DNA of 64,000 nt from Saprospira grandis str. Lewin (lineage in GTDB: Bacteria > Bacteroidota > Bacteroidia > Chitinophagales > Saprospiraceae). This document shows positions 44,188 through 53,111 of the stretch, piece after piece (within the stretch, counting starts at the first letter, position 1; the number at the start of each line of letters is the position of its first letter). The notes below the pieces were generated by a model, which saw only the letters and a list, made by a program, of their open reading frames with translations, had not been told where the DNA came from and did no database searches. The position numbers were made by a program, and so were the translations under genes. The DNA is taken from the NCBI RefSeq assembly GCF_000250635.1, contig NC_016940.1, positions 1,901,001-1,965,000 on the forward strand. Direction: 5' to 3'.

Positions 44188-44255
44188 AGCAGGGAGCTTT
44201 ACATAATTCTACAATCAGAAGAGACTATATATAGTATGTTCCCCTATGCGGCTGG

Positions 44256-45389
44256 CTATTTTTTGAAAAATGCCTTGACTTGCTCGGCCACATAAACCAG
44301 TTGGTCGGCCTCTAGCTCCGAGTGCATGGGCAGCGAAATAACCTGCTGGCAAAGCATTTCGGTATTGGGCAGCTCGGCCTTGGCCTTGCGAGCAAAGCCC
44401 TCAAAAGCGGCTTGTTCGTGCAAAGGCAGGGGGTAATAAATCATGCAGGGCACCTCAGCCGCCTGCAAATGCGCTTGCAAAGCATCGCGCTGATCGGCGG
44501 GGACCAAAAGGGTATATTGGTGGAAAACATGGCTGCTATAAGGCGCGCGATAAGGCGTTTGGACCTCCTCTAGCTCGGCAAAGGCCGCATCATAGTAGTC
44601 CGCAGCTTTTTGGCGAGCGGCCGAAAACTCATCTAGGGCCTTGAGTTTTACATGCAAAAGGGCCGCTTGAATCCCATCTAGGCGAGAGTTCACCCCTACC
44701 CGATCGTGATAATAGCGGCGATTTTGGCCGTGGTTGGCAATCATGCGAATTTTATCGGCTAGGGCCTCATCATTGGTAAAAATGGCGCCGCCATCGCCAT
44801 AAGCGCCCAGATTTTTGGAGGGATAAAAAGAGGTGCAGCCAATATGGCCCAGCAAACCCGTCTTTTTCTGCTCGCCATTGGGGAAGCTATAATCGGCCCC
44901 AATCGCCTGCGCATTATCCTCTACAATATAGAGTTGGTGTTTTTCGGCCAGCTCAATAATGGGCTGCATATCGCAACTTTGGCCAAAGAGATGCACGGGC
45001 ACAATCGCCTTAGTTTGGGGCGTAATGGCCGCCTCAACATCTTCTGCACGCAGGTTAAAGGTTTGGGGATCAACATCCACCATCACAATGCTCAAACGCA
45101 GCAGGGCCGCCACTTCGGCCGTGGCCACATAGGTAAAAGAAGGCACAATCACCTCATCGCCGGGGGCCAAATCTAGGGCCATTAGGGCAATTTGCAAGGC
45201 ATCGGTTCCATTGGCGCAGGGAATCACGGCCTTGGCCCCTAGGTATTCCTCCAAAGCAGCCTGAAAGCCCTTTACAGCGGGACCGTTAATGTAGGCCGAG
45301 CTATCCAACACCTCATGAATAGCAGCATCAATTTCTGTTTTAAAGCGGCGGTATTGGCTCTGCAAATCCACCATTTGAATCTTCTTCAT
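44256..45389 (-). CDS. DegT/DnrJ/EryC1/StrS-family sugar aminotransferase
   Basis: A 377-residue PLP enzyme that aminates keto sugars attached to nucleotides. The Lys that binds PLP is in FYPSKNLGAYGDGG near residue 190, the PLP-phosphate region is CANGTDALQIALMAL, and IVEDNAQAIGADY holds the conserved Asp. Overall similarity is to WbpE/VioA-type enzymes of amino-sugar surface polysaccharides. Together with the WbpP-like epimerase elsewhere in the window it suggests amino-sugar glycans on the surface. The gene upstream starts 16 bases before its start and is read the same way. Confidence 0.92.
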   Translation of the reverse strand: MKKIQMVDLQSQYRRFKTEIDAAIHEVLDSSAYINGPAVKGFQAALEEYLGAKAVIPCANGTDALQIALMALDLAPGDEVIVPSFTYVATAEVAALLRLSIVMVDVDPQTFNLRAEDVEAAITPQTKAIVPVHLFGQSCDMQPIIELAEKHQLYIVEDNAQAIGADYSFPNGEQKKTGLLGHIGCTSFYPSKNLGAYGDGGAIFTNDEALADKIRMIANHGQNRRYYHDRVGVNSRLDGIQAALLHVKLKALDEFSAARQKAADYYDAAFAELEEVQTPYRAPYSSHVFHQYTLLVPADQRDALQAHLQAAEVPCMIYYPLPLHEQAAFEGFARKAKAELPNTEMLCQQVISLPMHSELEADQLVYVAEQVKAFFKK

Positions 45390-45404
45390 CTTAAAATAAT
45401 CTGT

Positions 45405-45941
45405 TTAACGATAATCGAGCAAGGCCAAATCGGGCCGACTCAATTTCAGGTAATAGCTATGTTTTTCGCTCCGCTCCTCTCCCGAAGAACGAAACCGCCG
45501 GTAGGCCCGGACCTCTATTTCAAAACAATCTGTTTTAGTTTTAATTTTTGGCGGCATACGGTAAGTAAAGCCCAAAAAATGAACCCCATCCAAGAGCTCT
45601 TCTTGCTCTCGAATACAAGCCCGAATCCGCTCCCTTAGGCGCAGGCTATAAAAATCGAGTTTATATTCGGGATATAAATCGGCTACTTCTGCCCTTGGGC
45701 TCTTAAAAAATTCATTGACACAGCGTTGGTTAGAAAACAAGCGGCAAAAATAAGGGTAGCCCCAATAGACAAAATCCTCATCTTCATAGGCCAACAAACA
45801 AATGCCCACCAAGGCCTTTCGAGGCGGATTACTCAGCCTGGCCTCCACAAAAAGCCGAGCGGGCCGTTCTTGGGCCGCCTGCAAATCTTTTCCTTTTTCT
45901 AAGCGGCTCCATTTAAAGCGCTTTTTCCAGAATCTCCACAT
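45405..45941 (-). CDS. Hypothetical basic protein
   Basis: A 178-residue protein without signal peptide or membrane helix. It begins with a basic cluster (MWRFWKKRFKWSRLEKGKDL), has aromatic-rich blocks (DFVYWGYPYFCRLF) and a later charged strand region (CFEIEVRAYRRFR). I recognise no family. Its stop lies 15 bases before the start of the sugar aminotransferase, so the two may be cotranscribed; a cytoplasmic role is likely. Confidence 0.65.
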   Translation of the reverse strand: MWRFWKKRFKWSRLEKGKDLQAAQERPARLFVEARLSNPPRKALVGICLLAYEDEDFVYWGYPYFCRLFSNQRCVNEFFKSPRAEVADLYPEYKLDFYSLRLRERIRACIREQEELLDGVHFLGFTYRMPPKIKTKTDCFEIEVRAYRRFRSSGEERSEKHSYYLKLSRPDLALLDYR

Positions 45942-45956
45942 GGCTTATTTTTTTTT

Positions 45957-46111
45957 GGGGCTGCCCACTCGCTTCGCTCGGGTCGGGCTGTTTCGCAGCT
46001 CGCTGTTACTTGCTTCGCTGCGTCGGCTCCCGTTGGTCGGGTCGCTCGGCCCTGCGCAGGCTGCGCCTGCTGGGTCTGGCCCTGCGGGCCACTGCTGTCC
46101 ATCCCTCAGCC
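45957..46111 (+). repeat. Dispersed structured repeat, type B copy (n)
   Basis: GGGGCTGCCCACTCGC/GCTCGGGTCGGGCTG, CGCAGCTCGC with an insertion, CTCGGCCCTG, GCAGGCTGCGCCTGC, GGTCTGGCCCTGCGGGCCAC and CCATCCCTCAGCC. It separates the divergent genes at 45941 and 46512. Confidence 0.84.
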
Positions 46112-46511
46112 AGATTTAATCGCGCTGCTTTGACCATCTTTGCTATGAATTTTCTGCTAGGCCAGCTATTTTTTGAGGGCATAGCCTTCGCTATGGTCGA
46201 GAAAAATAGGACCGACTAGCGGGAAATTGCTGCAAACTATAAAAGTGAGTGCGTTTAAATTTGGCTATAGCCTGCGGCCCCTTTGGGGCCTGTCCACCGC
46301 AAAAGGACCAATTATATGGGCAAGATACAACCGTGGGCAAGAGAATCCAAAGAATAATTCTCCCTTTTTATCGGCCTTGGAGTTGGAATTTTGGCCAAAA
46401 TCAAAACTTTTTGTTGGTTTTGTTTTCCTTTTTGAAACAATTTGTTTTAAATTTGCTTTTGTAAGGCAGGAAACGCCTACAAATTGTCTCTACCAACAAA
46501 ACAAGCGCTAT

Positions 46512-47450
46512 ATGTCTCAGTCTAAATTACCACAGCTCCCCGCCCCCATTCGTCAACGTATTCAATTCGGTTGGAAAAAAACCCAAGATTACAGCCGCAA
46601 CGGCTGGGTCCGTTTGGGTTTTATGGGCCTACTTATTTTTTTGCTTTCGCAAAGAGAGTTTAGTTTTCATTTTTCTATGGGCGAGCAATCGGCCCAATCG
46701 AGCCAGACCATGAACAGCAGTTTGGCGCCCACCGCCATTTTGGCCAGCCAGAAAGAGGCCCCTCAGGCAGAGGCGGTGCCTGCCTCGGCCAAAACGCCTG
46801 CTTTAGATAAGCCTTGGTGGGAGCAAATTCGAGAAAAGAGCCAGGACATTAAGCAAAACCTCAATTTGGCCAATGCGGCCACAGCTGTAGGGGCTGCCCT
46901 CACGGCCGAGGAGCAAAAAAAGGCGGCCCAATATTCTAATCTGGGTTTTGTGCTTAACCCCACCTATGCCAAGCGACACGGCATTCCCCAAAAAATTGTC
47001 AATGCCAAGCTAGCCGTTTGCAAAGACTACATCAACCAATATCTGAAAACGGCCCAAGAAGAGGCCGAACTCTTTAATATTCCCGTTAGTATTACCTTGG
47101 CCCAAGGCCTACTCGAAAGCAATGCGGGCCACAGCCGCTTGGCCAAAAATGACAATAATCATTTTGGCATCAAATGCCGCGCAAAATGTATTGGCTGCCG
47201 CTGCGCCAATTATACCGATGATAGTAAATATGATATGTTCCGCATTTTTGAAACGCCCTGGCGCAGTTTCCGCGAGCATAGCAAACTCCTTTCTGGCCGC
47301 CGTTATAAGGCCCTCACTAAACTCGACCGTAGCAATTATAAGGATTGGGCGCATGGCCTCAAAAAAGCAGGCTATGCCACCGACCCCAAATATGCCGAAA
47401 AGCTCATTGGTATTATTGAGTTTTTTGGACTCGATGCCTACGATAAATAA
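46512..47450 (+). CDS. Glucosaminidase-domain cell-wall hydrolase
   Basis: I choose the ATG at 46512 (MSQSKLPQLPAPIRQRIQFG, 312 residues); the upstream frame contains repeat-derived sequence. A single membrane helix (LGFMGLLIFLLSQREF, near 32-50) anchors it, followed by a low-complexity linker. The C-terminal 150 residues are a glucosaminidase domain (PF01832 type): the catalytic Glu is in GLLESNAGHSRLAKNDNNHF, and YDMFRIFETPWRSFREHSKL continues the lysozyme-like fold. It should cleave peptidoglycan at the cell envelope. The YbjN-like gene follows after 51 bases. Confidence 0.88.
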   Translation: MSQSKLPQLPAPIRQRIQFGWKKTQDYSRNGWVRLGFMGLLIFLLSQREFSFHFSMGEQSAQSSQTMNSSLAPTAILASQKEAPQAEAVPASAKTPALDKPWWEQIREKSQDIKQNLNLANAATAVGAALTAEEQKKAAQYSNLGFVLNPTYAKRHGIPQKIVNAKLAVCKDYINQYLKTAQEEAELFNIPVSITLAQGLLESNAGHSRLAKNDNNHFGIKCRAKCIGCRCANYTDDSKYDMFRIFETPWRSFREHSKLLSGRRYKALTKLDRSNYKDWAHGLKKAGYATDPKYAEKLIGIIEFFGLDAYDK

Positions 47451-47501
47451 TCGCCTATTCTTTCTTTCCCATTTTCTTTAGATCGCTAAATACTTCTGCT
47501 T

Positions 47502-47921
47502 ATGTTTAAAATGGTCCAAAAGTACTTGGAGCGCATTGCCGTGCCCTACCAAATCCGAGAAAACAAACAGGTTTTTGATTTTGAAGTAGATGCCCCAGAA
47601 GGCCATTGGGCCTGTATGCTGCTTCTTTGCGGCCGCTCGGGCATCGCCTTTTATTCGGTCCTCCCCTTTAAGGTGCCAGAAGAAAACCGCTCCGAGCTCG
47701 CCCTCTACCTTATGCAAATCAATAATGAACGCATCTTTGGCAACTTCGAGCTCGACCAACAAACCGGAGAGGTCCGCTTCAAAACTTATATCGATACCGA
47801 GGCCCAACAACTTTCCGAACGCATGCTAGACCGCTGCCTGCTGATCAATGTCTCTTGTATGCAAAAATTTCTGCCCCGAATTAAAAGCAAGGTTAAACAA
47901 TATAGCGCCCAAGCCGCCTAA
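47502..47921 (+). CDS. YbjN-like domain protein
   Basis: A 139-residue acidic protein (MFKMVQKYLERIAVPYQIRE; EENRSELALYLMQINNERI; VRFKTYIDTEAQQLSERML) with the strand-helix layout of the YbjN / type III chaperone-like fold. Function is not known with certainty for the family. It follows the glucosaminidase gene in the same direction and ends before a shared terminator. The family call is from overall pattern, not a motif of catalysis. Confidence 0.65.
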   Translation: MFKMVQKYLERIAVPYQIRENKQVFDFEVDAPEGHWACMLLLCGRSGIAFYSVLPFKVPEENRSELALYLMQINNERIFGNFELDQQTGEVRFKTYIDTEAQQLSERMLDRCLLINVSCMQKFLPRIKSKVKQYSAQAA

Positions 47922-47941
47922 ACAAAATGGCTGAGCAGGCA

Positions 47942-47977
47942 AAAGCCCACTAAGGTTATCTTAGTGGGCTTTTTTTG
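47942..47977 (+). terminator. Bidirectional terminator between convergent genes
   Basis: AAAGCCCACTAAG pairs perfectly with CTTAGTGGGCTTT around a 5-base loop, with Ts after and As before, so it can end transcripts from both sides. Confidence 0.93.
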
Positions 47978-47988
47978 TTAAAATCAAA

Positions 47989-49329
47989 TCACTCTCCTTT
48001 ATCGTTTTTATGCAGAATTTGCCAATAGCCATTTTTGCGACCGCCTTGCCGCTTCAATAGCTTCAGCTCTTTTAATGCGTTCAAGTGTTTATCTATAGTT
48101 GTACTACTAACACCTATTTTTTGGGCCATTTCAACCTTCGTACTCTTTGGGTTTTCTGCTATTAAATTTAATAAAGTAATTTGGCGGGCATCAAGGTCTT
48201 TTACCAACCCTTTTACCAACCCTTTTACCAACCCTTTTTGAGATGCTGGCAATTGATTTTTAGGTAACTCAACCCTTATAAAGTTTTGAGAGAACTTAAA
48301 ACAGCTTCTATCATAGAATGCTAATATGCGCGGTATCCCTGACCCTAGTTGTTCCACTAAATCAAGGTCTTTAAATACCCTCATTAACTCTTTATTTCTA
48401 GGAATAGAGTAGCCTTCAAAAAATTCATTTTGACTTAGACCATCAACTAAACCACCAAATGAAGTAACCTCTATACGGTCACTAAATATTTCTATTGTTG
48501 GAGCGACTTCTTTTGTATAGTCATTATGTACAAAAGCATTTATTATAGCCTCTCGAAGAGCTACTCCATCCCAAAGAGGAGCTTCTATGCGCTCTTTAGC
48601 TGTAATGGCTACCTCAATTTTATTTTCCTGCTCAATTTTATTCAGCACATTTTTAACTGCTGTAACTAAGCACTTGTAGCCATATTCATTGCTTTCGATT
48701 AAATCAACTTTGCTGGCCCCCTTATACCTTGCAACTTTAACGGATATACTATTCTCATCTGCTAATAAATAAGCTACATAATTCAAAAAGCCATTAGCTG
48801 TTAATAACTCCAAGTTTTTTTGATACTTAGCATTCAAAGGTCTTTTTTTCTCTTCATAGTATATCCTTAATTGGGCAAAACTTAAATCCTGCTTATCTGA
48901 CTTTATTTTGCCTATTGAATTTCTCGTCCTACTCGAAAATAAATCTTCTATCATCTTTTGAGGCATTGGCTCCGAGGCAGATCCAATCCTTAAATAACAA
49001 CCTTTTGCTGTCATCCCAAACTTTCTTTTAAAATACGGTTTTTCAATACCACTAGCTATAGTCAACTTAATAATTTTCTTCCCCTCTTTTTCCTCTATCT
49101 GAAGGTTAAATAGCCCCATTACCGAAGGCTCTATATTATGCTTTATTCTATCTTTAATTTTAAGCATATCATCATCTGGATCAGCTACACCTATAGTCTC
49201 TCCATTTTTATCTATACCGATATAAATAAAACCTCCCTCTAAAGAATTAAAAAAAGCTATTACTTCCTTTTCTAAATCAAGCTCTTTATTCAAAGTGACC
49301 TTATACTCGACCCTATTTGTTTCTGACAT
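47989..49329 (-). CDS. AlbA_2 / HATPase-type putative transcriptional regulator
   Basis: I choose the ATG at 49329 (MSETNRVEYKVTLNKELDLE, 446 residues). The N-terminus is an AlbA_2 (Schlafen-like) domain with FFNSLEGGFIYIGIDKNGE and YLRIGSASEPMPQKMIEDLF. The middle holds ALREAIINAFVHNDY and VEQLGSGIPRILAFYD, the pattern of the ATP-binding fold in putative regulators and RecG-like annotations. The C-terminal 60 residues contain a winged-helix-like HTH (TKVEMAQKIGVSSTTIDKHL). A short in-frame tandem, GLVKGLVKGLVK, lies just before it. The gene is much more AT-rich than its neighbours, so it was probably transferred. Confidence 0.85.
   Translation of the reverse strand: MSETNRVEYKVTLNKELDLEKEVIAFFNSLEGGFIYIGIDKNGETIGVADPDDDMLKIKDRIKHNIEPSVMGLFNLQIEEKEGKKIIKLTIASGIEKPYFKRKFGMTAKGCYLRIGSASEPMPQKMIEDLFSSRTRNSIGKIKSDKQDLSFAQLRIYYEEKKRPLNAKYQKNLELLTANGFLNYVAYLLADENSISVKVARYKGASKVDLIESNEYGYKCLVTAVKNVLNKIEQENKIEVAITAKERIEAPLWDGVALREAIINAFVHNDYTKEVAPTIEIFSDRIEVTSFGGLVDGLSQNEFFEGYSIPRNKELMRVFKDLDLVEQLGSGIPRILAFYDRSCFKFSQNFIRVELPKNQLPASQKGLVKGLVKGLVKDLDARQITLLNLIAENPKSTKVEMAQKIGVSSTTIDKHLNALKELKLLKRQGGRKNGYWQILHKNDKGE
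48199..48234. repeat. 12-bp in-frame tandem repeat inside the AlbA_2-type gene
   Basis: Three copies of TTTTACCAACCC encode the repeated GLVK units, in the linker before the C-terminal HTH. Confidence 0.9.
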
Positions 49330-49491
49330 ATCTAAAATTTTTTTCCTCAAAAAACCACGCTCATCAAATATACGATAATTAGTTAATTACACTCACATCT
49401 ACATCTCACTAATTCCCCCACAAGCAAAAAAATAACGCCCATTCCCAAAGCGGAAAACCTAGGCCAACTCCTACATTTTCAAAAGGATTTT

Positions 49492-49499
49492 TACCTTTG
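49492..49499 (+). promoter_or_regulatory. Possible -7 box for the E1 dehydrogenase gene
   Basis: TACCTTTG matches TAnnTTTG, 31 bases before the ATG; transcription would then start near 49506. Confidence 0.45.
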
Positions 49500-49500
49500 T

Positions 49501-49519
49501 TTTAGTTAGCACAACTAAA
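49501..49519 (+). promoter_or_regulatory. Perfect 7-bp inverted repeat in the leader of the E1 gene
   Basis: TTTAGTT, AGCAC, AACTAAA form a perfect dyad directly after the likely -7 box, a place for an operator or a 5' hairpin. Confidence 0.5.
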
Positions 49520-49530
49520 CAATTACGATT

Positions 49531-51528
49531 ATGAGCACTTTGCTAAAATTTGATAAAAAACGACTGTCTAAAAAGCGTTTGCTGGCCCTATATGAAGGCT
49601 TGCTCCGCCCCCGAATGATTGAAGAGAAAATGCTGGTCCTCCTCCGCCAAGGCCGAATCAGTAAGTGGTTTTCTGGGATTGGGCAAGAAGCCATCGCCGT
49701 GGGCATCACCAATGCCCTAAAAGAAGATGAGTTTATCTTCACGATGCACCGAAACCTAGGCGTTTTCACTAGCCGAAATGTTCCGCTAGAACGCCTTTTT
49801 GCCCAATGGCAGGGCAAAAACCTAGGCTTTACCCAAGGCCGCGACCGCTCTTTTCACTTTGGTAGCCCCGAACACCATATTGTGGGCATGATTTCTCACC
49901 TTGGCCCCCAATTGGCCCTAGCTGGCGGCGTCGGCCTGGCCCATAAATTAGAGGAAGAACAAAAAATTGCTGTGGCCTTTACCGGAGAAGGCGGCACGAG
50001 CGAAGGCGATTTCCATGAAGCCCTCAATGTGGCCGCAGTCTGGAAATTACCCGTCCTTTTTGTGATCGAAAATAATGGCTACGGCCTCTCTACCCCCACT
50101 AGCGAACAATACGCCTGCAAACATCTAGTCGATCGGGCCAAAGGCTACGGCATGGAAGGCCACCGCATCGATGGCAATAATATTTTAGAGGTCTACCAAA
50201 AAGTAGACAAACTGGCCAAGTCCATGCGCAAAAATCCTCGGCCCATTCTAGTCGAATGCGATACCTTCAGAATGCGTGGACATGAGGAGGCTTCCGGAAC
50301 CAAATATGTCCCTCAAGAACTAATGGACCACTGGGCCCAAAAAGATCCGCTCCATAATTATGAGGCCTTTTTGCTAGAAGAAAAGCTCTTGACGGAGGAG
50401 GATATCAAAACGCTCCGCAAGCAAATTAAAACAGAAATTGAGCAGGGCCTAAAGGTCGCTTATGCCGAACCCGCCGTCCAAGCCAATACGCAAAAGGAGT
50501 TGGACGATCTTTTTGCGCCTAATCCCTACGCCCCTCAGTTGCCGCCCCAAAATGGCCCAAAAACCGAAAAGCGTTTTGTCGATGCCGTCTCTGATGGGCT
50601 CCGCCAAGCTATGGAAAAACACCCCAAATTGGTCCTCATGGGACAAGATATTGCCGATTATGGCGGGGTATTCAAAATTACCGAGGGCTTTGTCGAGCAG
50701 TTTGGCAAAGAACGGGTCCGAAATACCCCGCTCTGCGAAAGTGCTATCGTCGGCGCAGGCATCGGCCTCTCTATTAAGGGCCATAAGGCCATGATGGAAA
50801 TGCAATTTGCCGATTTTTCTACCTGCGGCTTCAACCAAATTGTAAATAATGCCGCCAAATTACATTGGCGCTGGGGCCAAAATGTCGACCTAGTGGTCCG
50901 TATGCCTACGGGCGCTGGCACGGGCGCCGGTCCCTACCACTCGCAAAGTAATGAGGCTTGGTATACGCATACTCCCGGCCTCAAGGTGCTCTACCCCTCC
51001 AATCCATACGATGCCAAGGGCCTGCTGTTGGCCGCTTTTGAGGACCCCAACCCCGTTATTTTCTTCGAGCATAAGGCACTTTACCGCTCTAGAGAGGTGG
51101 TCCAAGAAATTCCCGACGATTACTATAGCCTAGAAATTGGTAAGGCCAAGCTCATCCGTGAAGGCCAAGCCGCCAGTATTATTACTTATGGCATGGGCGT
51201 CTACTGGGCCAAACGCTATGTAGAAGCCCAAAATCTAGATGTCGAAATCCTCGATCTGCGCAGCCTGCTGCCCCTCGATTATGAAGCTATCGCCGCTACG
51301 GTCCAAAAGACCAATCGCGTCCTTATTCTTCAAGAGGATTGCCTCTTCGGCGGAATCGCAGGCGAGCTCTCGGCCCATATTTCCGAACATCTTTTTGAGC
51401 ATCTCGATGCCCCTGTCCTCCGTTTGGCCAGCCTAGACACCCCCGTCCCTTTTGCCGCCGACCTAGAACGAAATTTCTTGCCCGAAAGCCGTTTGGCCCA
51501 AACCTTAGACCGCCTTCTAAGTTATTAG
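49531..51528 (+). CDS. Fused alpha-beta 2-oxo acid dehydrogenase E1 (thiamine diphosphate dependent)
   Basis: A 665-residue E1 component of a branched-chain 2-oxo acid or related dehydrogenase complex, which decarboxylates the keto acid and passes the acyl group to E2. The first half is the alpha subunit with the thiamine diphosphate motif GEGGTSEGDFHEALNVAAVW then IENNGYG; FRMRGHEEASGTK is also typical. The second half (TEKRFVDAVSDGLRQAMEKH, then DIADYGGVFKITEGF) is the beta subunit, including GAGIGLSIKGHKAMMEMQFA. Alpha and beta are joined in one chain, a form common in Bacteroidota. No E2 or E3 gene is next to it. Confidence 0.92.
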   Translation: MSTLLKFDKKRLSKKRLLALYEGLLRPRMIEEKMLVLLRQGRISKWFSGIGQEAIAVGITNALKEDEFIFTMHRNLGVFTSRNVPLERLFAQWQGKNLGFTQGRDRSFHFGSPEHHIVGMISHLGPQLALAGGVGLAHKLEEEQKIAVAFTGEGGTSEGDFHEALNVAAVWKLPVLFVIENNGYGLSTPTSEQYACKHLVDRAKGYGMEGHRIDGNNILEVYQKVDKLAKSMRKNPRPILVECDTFRMRGHEEASGTKYVPQELMDHWAQKDPLHNYEAFLLEEKLLTEEDIKTLRKQIKTEIEQGLKVAYAEPAVQANTQKELDDLFAPNPYAPQLPPQNGPKTEKRFVDAVSDGLRQAMEKHPKLVLMGQDIADYGGVFKITEGFVEQFGKERVRNTPLCESAIVGAGIGLSIKGHKAMMEMQFADFSTCGFNQIVNNAAKLHWRWGQNVDLVVRMPTGAGTGAGPYHSQSNEAWYTHTPGLKVLYPSNPYDAKGLLLAAFEDPNPVIFFEHKALYRSREVVQEIPDDYYSLEIGKAKLIREGQAASIITYGMGVYWAKRYVEAQNLDVEILDLRSLLPLDYEAIAATVQKTNRVLILQEDCLFGGIAGELSAHISEHLFEHLDAPVLRLASLDTPVPFAADLERNFLPESRLAQTLDRLLSY

Positions 51529-51542
51529 GATGATGTTTTTTT

Positions 51543-51667
51543 GGGGCTGCCCACTCGCTTCGCTCGGGTCGGGCTCTGTCGTGGCTCGCAGGTCTGCTCG
51601 GCCCTGCAGGCAGGCTCCGCCTGCCTTGGGTCTGCGGCTTCGCCGCACCACTTTCCATCCCTCAGCC
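51543..51667 (+). repeat. Dispersed structured repeat, type B copy (o)
   Basis: GGGGCTGCCCACTCGC/GCTCGGGTCGGGCTC, TCGTGGCTCGCAGGTCTGC, CTCGGCCCTGCAGG, GGCAGGCTCCGCCTGCC, GGTCTGCGGCTTCGCCGCAC and CCATCCCTCAGCC. It starts 14 bases after the E1 stop. Confidence 0.87.
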
Positions 51668-51788
51668 GAAACGCTACGCTAAAAGTGGTATCGCTTTGCG
51701 ATCCTTTATAGAGCAGGGCTAAGGCCCTGCTATATCTACTTTTTGGGCCGCTTCAAAACTTCCCTCCTTTGATAAACAGCTATGCCTT

Positions 51789-52964
51789 ATGCAGATAGAT
51801 TTTAACAACACTAAAATCGCTTTCGAGCGGTATTCCAATCGGCGACTACAAAAAATGCGCTGGTTGTTTCGCGGAATGAGCCAAGACTGGCTCGTGGGCT
51901 TAGGGAGCCGCTTTGGCCTCAAGGCCCTCAATTGGGGCTTGCCCGTAGAGGGGCTCATCCATAGCACTATTTTCGACCTCTTTTGCGGGGGGCGCAACCT
52001 GCCCGAAACCCTCAAGGCGGTCCGAGAACTCAAGGTCTATGGCGTAGAAACGGTCCTCGATTATGGGGCCGAGGCCAAAGATACAGAAGCCGACTTTGAT
52101 AAAACCCTAGACGAGTTTCTAAAAACACTTGCCTTTGCCGAAGAGCAAGAAAGCCTAGAAATCATTAGCGCCAAAGTAACGGGTTTGGCCCAGCATGCCC
52201 TACTCGAAAAAATTACTGCTGCAGATATTCTTTCTGAGACAGAACTAGCCGCCTGGGATCGGGCCAAAGAACGCTTGCGGGTCCTTTGCCAAACGGCCCT
52301 AGAGAAAAAAATGGCCCTCTTCATTGATGCAGAAGAAAGCTGGATCCAAGGCGCTATCGACCAGCTGACCGATGAAATGATGGCCGAATTTAATACAGAA
52401 CGAGTGGTGGTTTATAATACCTTCCAGCTCTACCGACACGACCGCCTGCAGTTTCTTAAAGATTCTTATGAAAAGGCCTTAGAAGGTGGTTATTTGTTGG
52501 GGGCCAAAATGGTCCGTGGTGCTTATATGGAAAAAGAACGGGAACGCGCCCAAAAAATGGGCTATCCCTCTCCTATCCAACCCAATAAGGAGGCCACCGA
52601 CCGAGATTATAATCTGGCCGTTCTCTTTTGTGTAGAACATTATGAACGCATTGCTTCTTGTGTGGCTACACATAATCAGTTTAGTACAGCCTATCAGGTG
52701 GAGTTGATGGAGCAAGAAGAATTGCCCAAACGCCACCCCCACCTCAGCTTTTGCCAGCTCTATGGCATGAGTGACCAACTGACCTTCAATTTGGCCAAAG
52801 CGGGTTATCGGGTGTCTAAGTATATGCCTTTTGGTCCTATCAAAGATGTGATTCCCTACCTGATTCGCCGCGCCCAAGAAAACTCTTCGGTCAATGGCGA
52901 AATGAGCCGAGAGCTACAACTGATTGAACAGGAATTAAAACGCCGAAAAACAGAAGGCTACTAG
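51789..52964 (+). CDS. Proline dehydrogenase
   Basis: A 391-residue flavoenzyme that oxidises proline to pyrroline-5-carboxylate. The TIM-barrel motifs are clear: FIDAEESWIQGAIDQLTDEM, NTFQLYRHDRLQFLK, GAKMVRGAYMEKERERAQ and ASCVATHNQFS, plus QLYGMSDQLTFNLAKAGYRV and the proline-contact end KYMPFGPIKDVIPYLIRRA. Length and order match monofunctional bacterial proline dehydrogenases. It is followed by a terminator and stands alone, although the alanine dehydrogenase nearby shows related amino-acid catabolism. Confidence 0.93.
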   Translation: MQIDFNNTKIAFERYSNRRLQKMRWLFRGMSQDWLVGLGSRFGLKALNWGLPVEGLIHSTIFDLFCGGRNLPETLKAVRELKVYGVETVLDYGAEAKDTEADFDKTLDEFLKTLAFAEEQESLEIISAKVTGLAQHALLEKITAADILSETELAAWDRAKERLRVLCQTALEKKMALFIDAEESWIQGAIDQLTDEMMAEFNTERVVVYNTFQLYRHDRLQFLKDSYEKALEGGYLLGAKMVRGAYMEKERERAQKMGYPSPIQPNKEATDRDYNLAVLFCVEHYERIASCVATHNQFSTAYQVELMEQEELPKRHPHLSFCQLYGMSDQLTFNLAKAGYRVSKYMPFGPIKDVIPYLIRRAQENSSVNGEMSRELQLIEQELKRRKTEGY

Positions 52965-52974
52965 CCTAAATGAA

Positions 52975-53007
52975 AAAGAGGGAGCGCTTTGCGCTCCCTC
53001 TTTTTTT
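52975..53007 (+). terminator. Terminator of the proline dehydrogenase gene
   Basis: AAGAGGGAGCGC pairs perfectly with GCGCTCCCTCTT around a short loop and is followed by a T run. Confidence 0.93.
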
Positions 53008-53034
53008 GGCCCAAATGGCCCATATTTAGCGGTT

Positions 53035-53100
53035 CTACAGGGCCGAGCATACCTGCGAGCCACGACAGAGCCCGACCCGACCAAAGGGAGGGGCAGCCCC
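53035..53100 (-). repeat. Dispersed structured repeat, type B truncated copy (p), minus orientation
   Basis: On the minus strand only the first half is present: GGGGCTGCCCCTCCC, GGTCGGGCTC, TCGTGGCTCGCAGGT, CTCGGCCCTG. The downstream hairpin and the CCATCCCTCAGCC end are missing. Confidence 0.82.
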
Positions 53101-53111
53101 AAAACATCATC

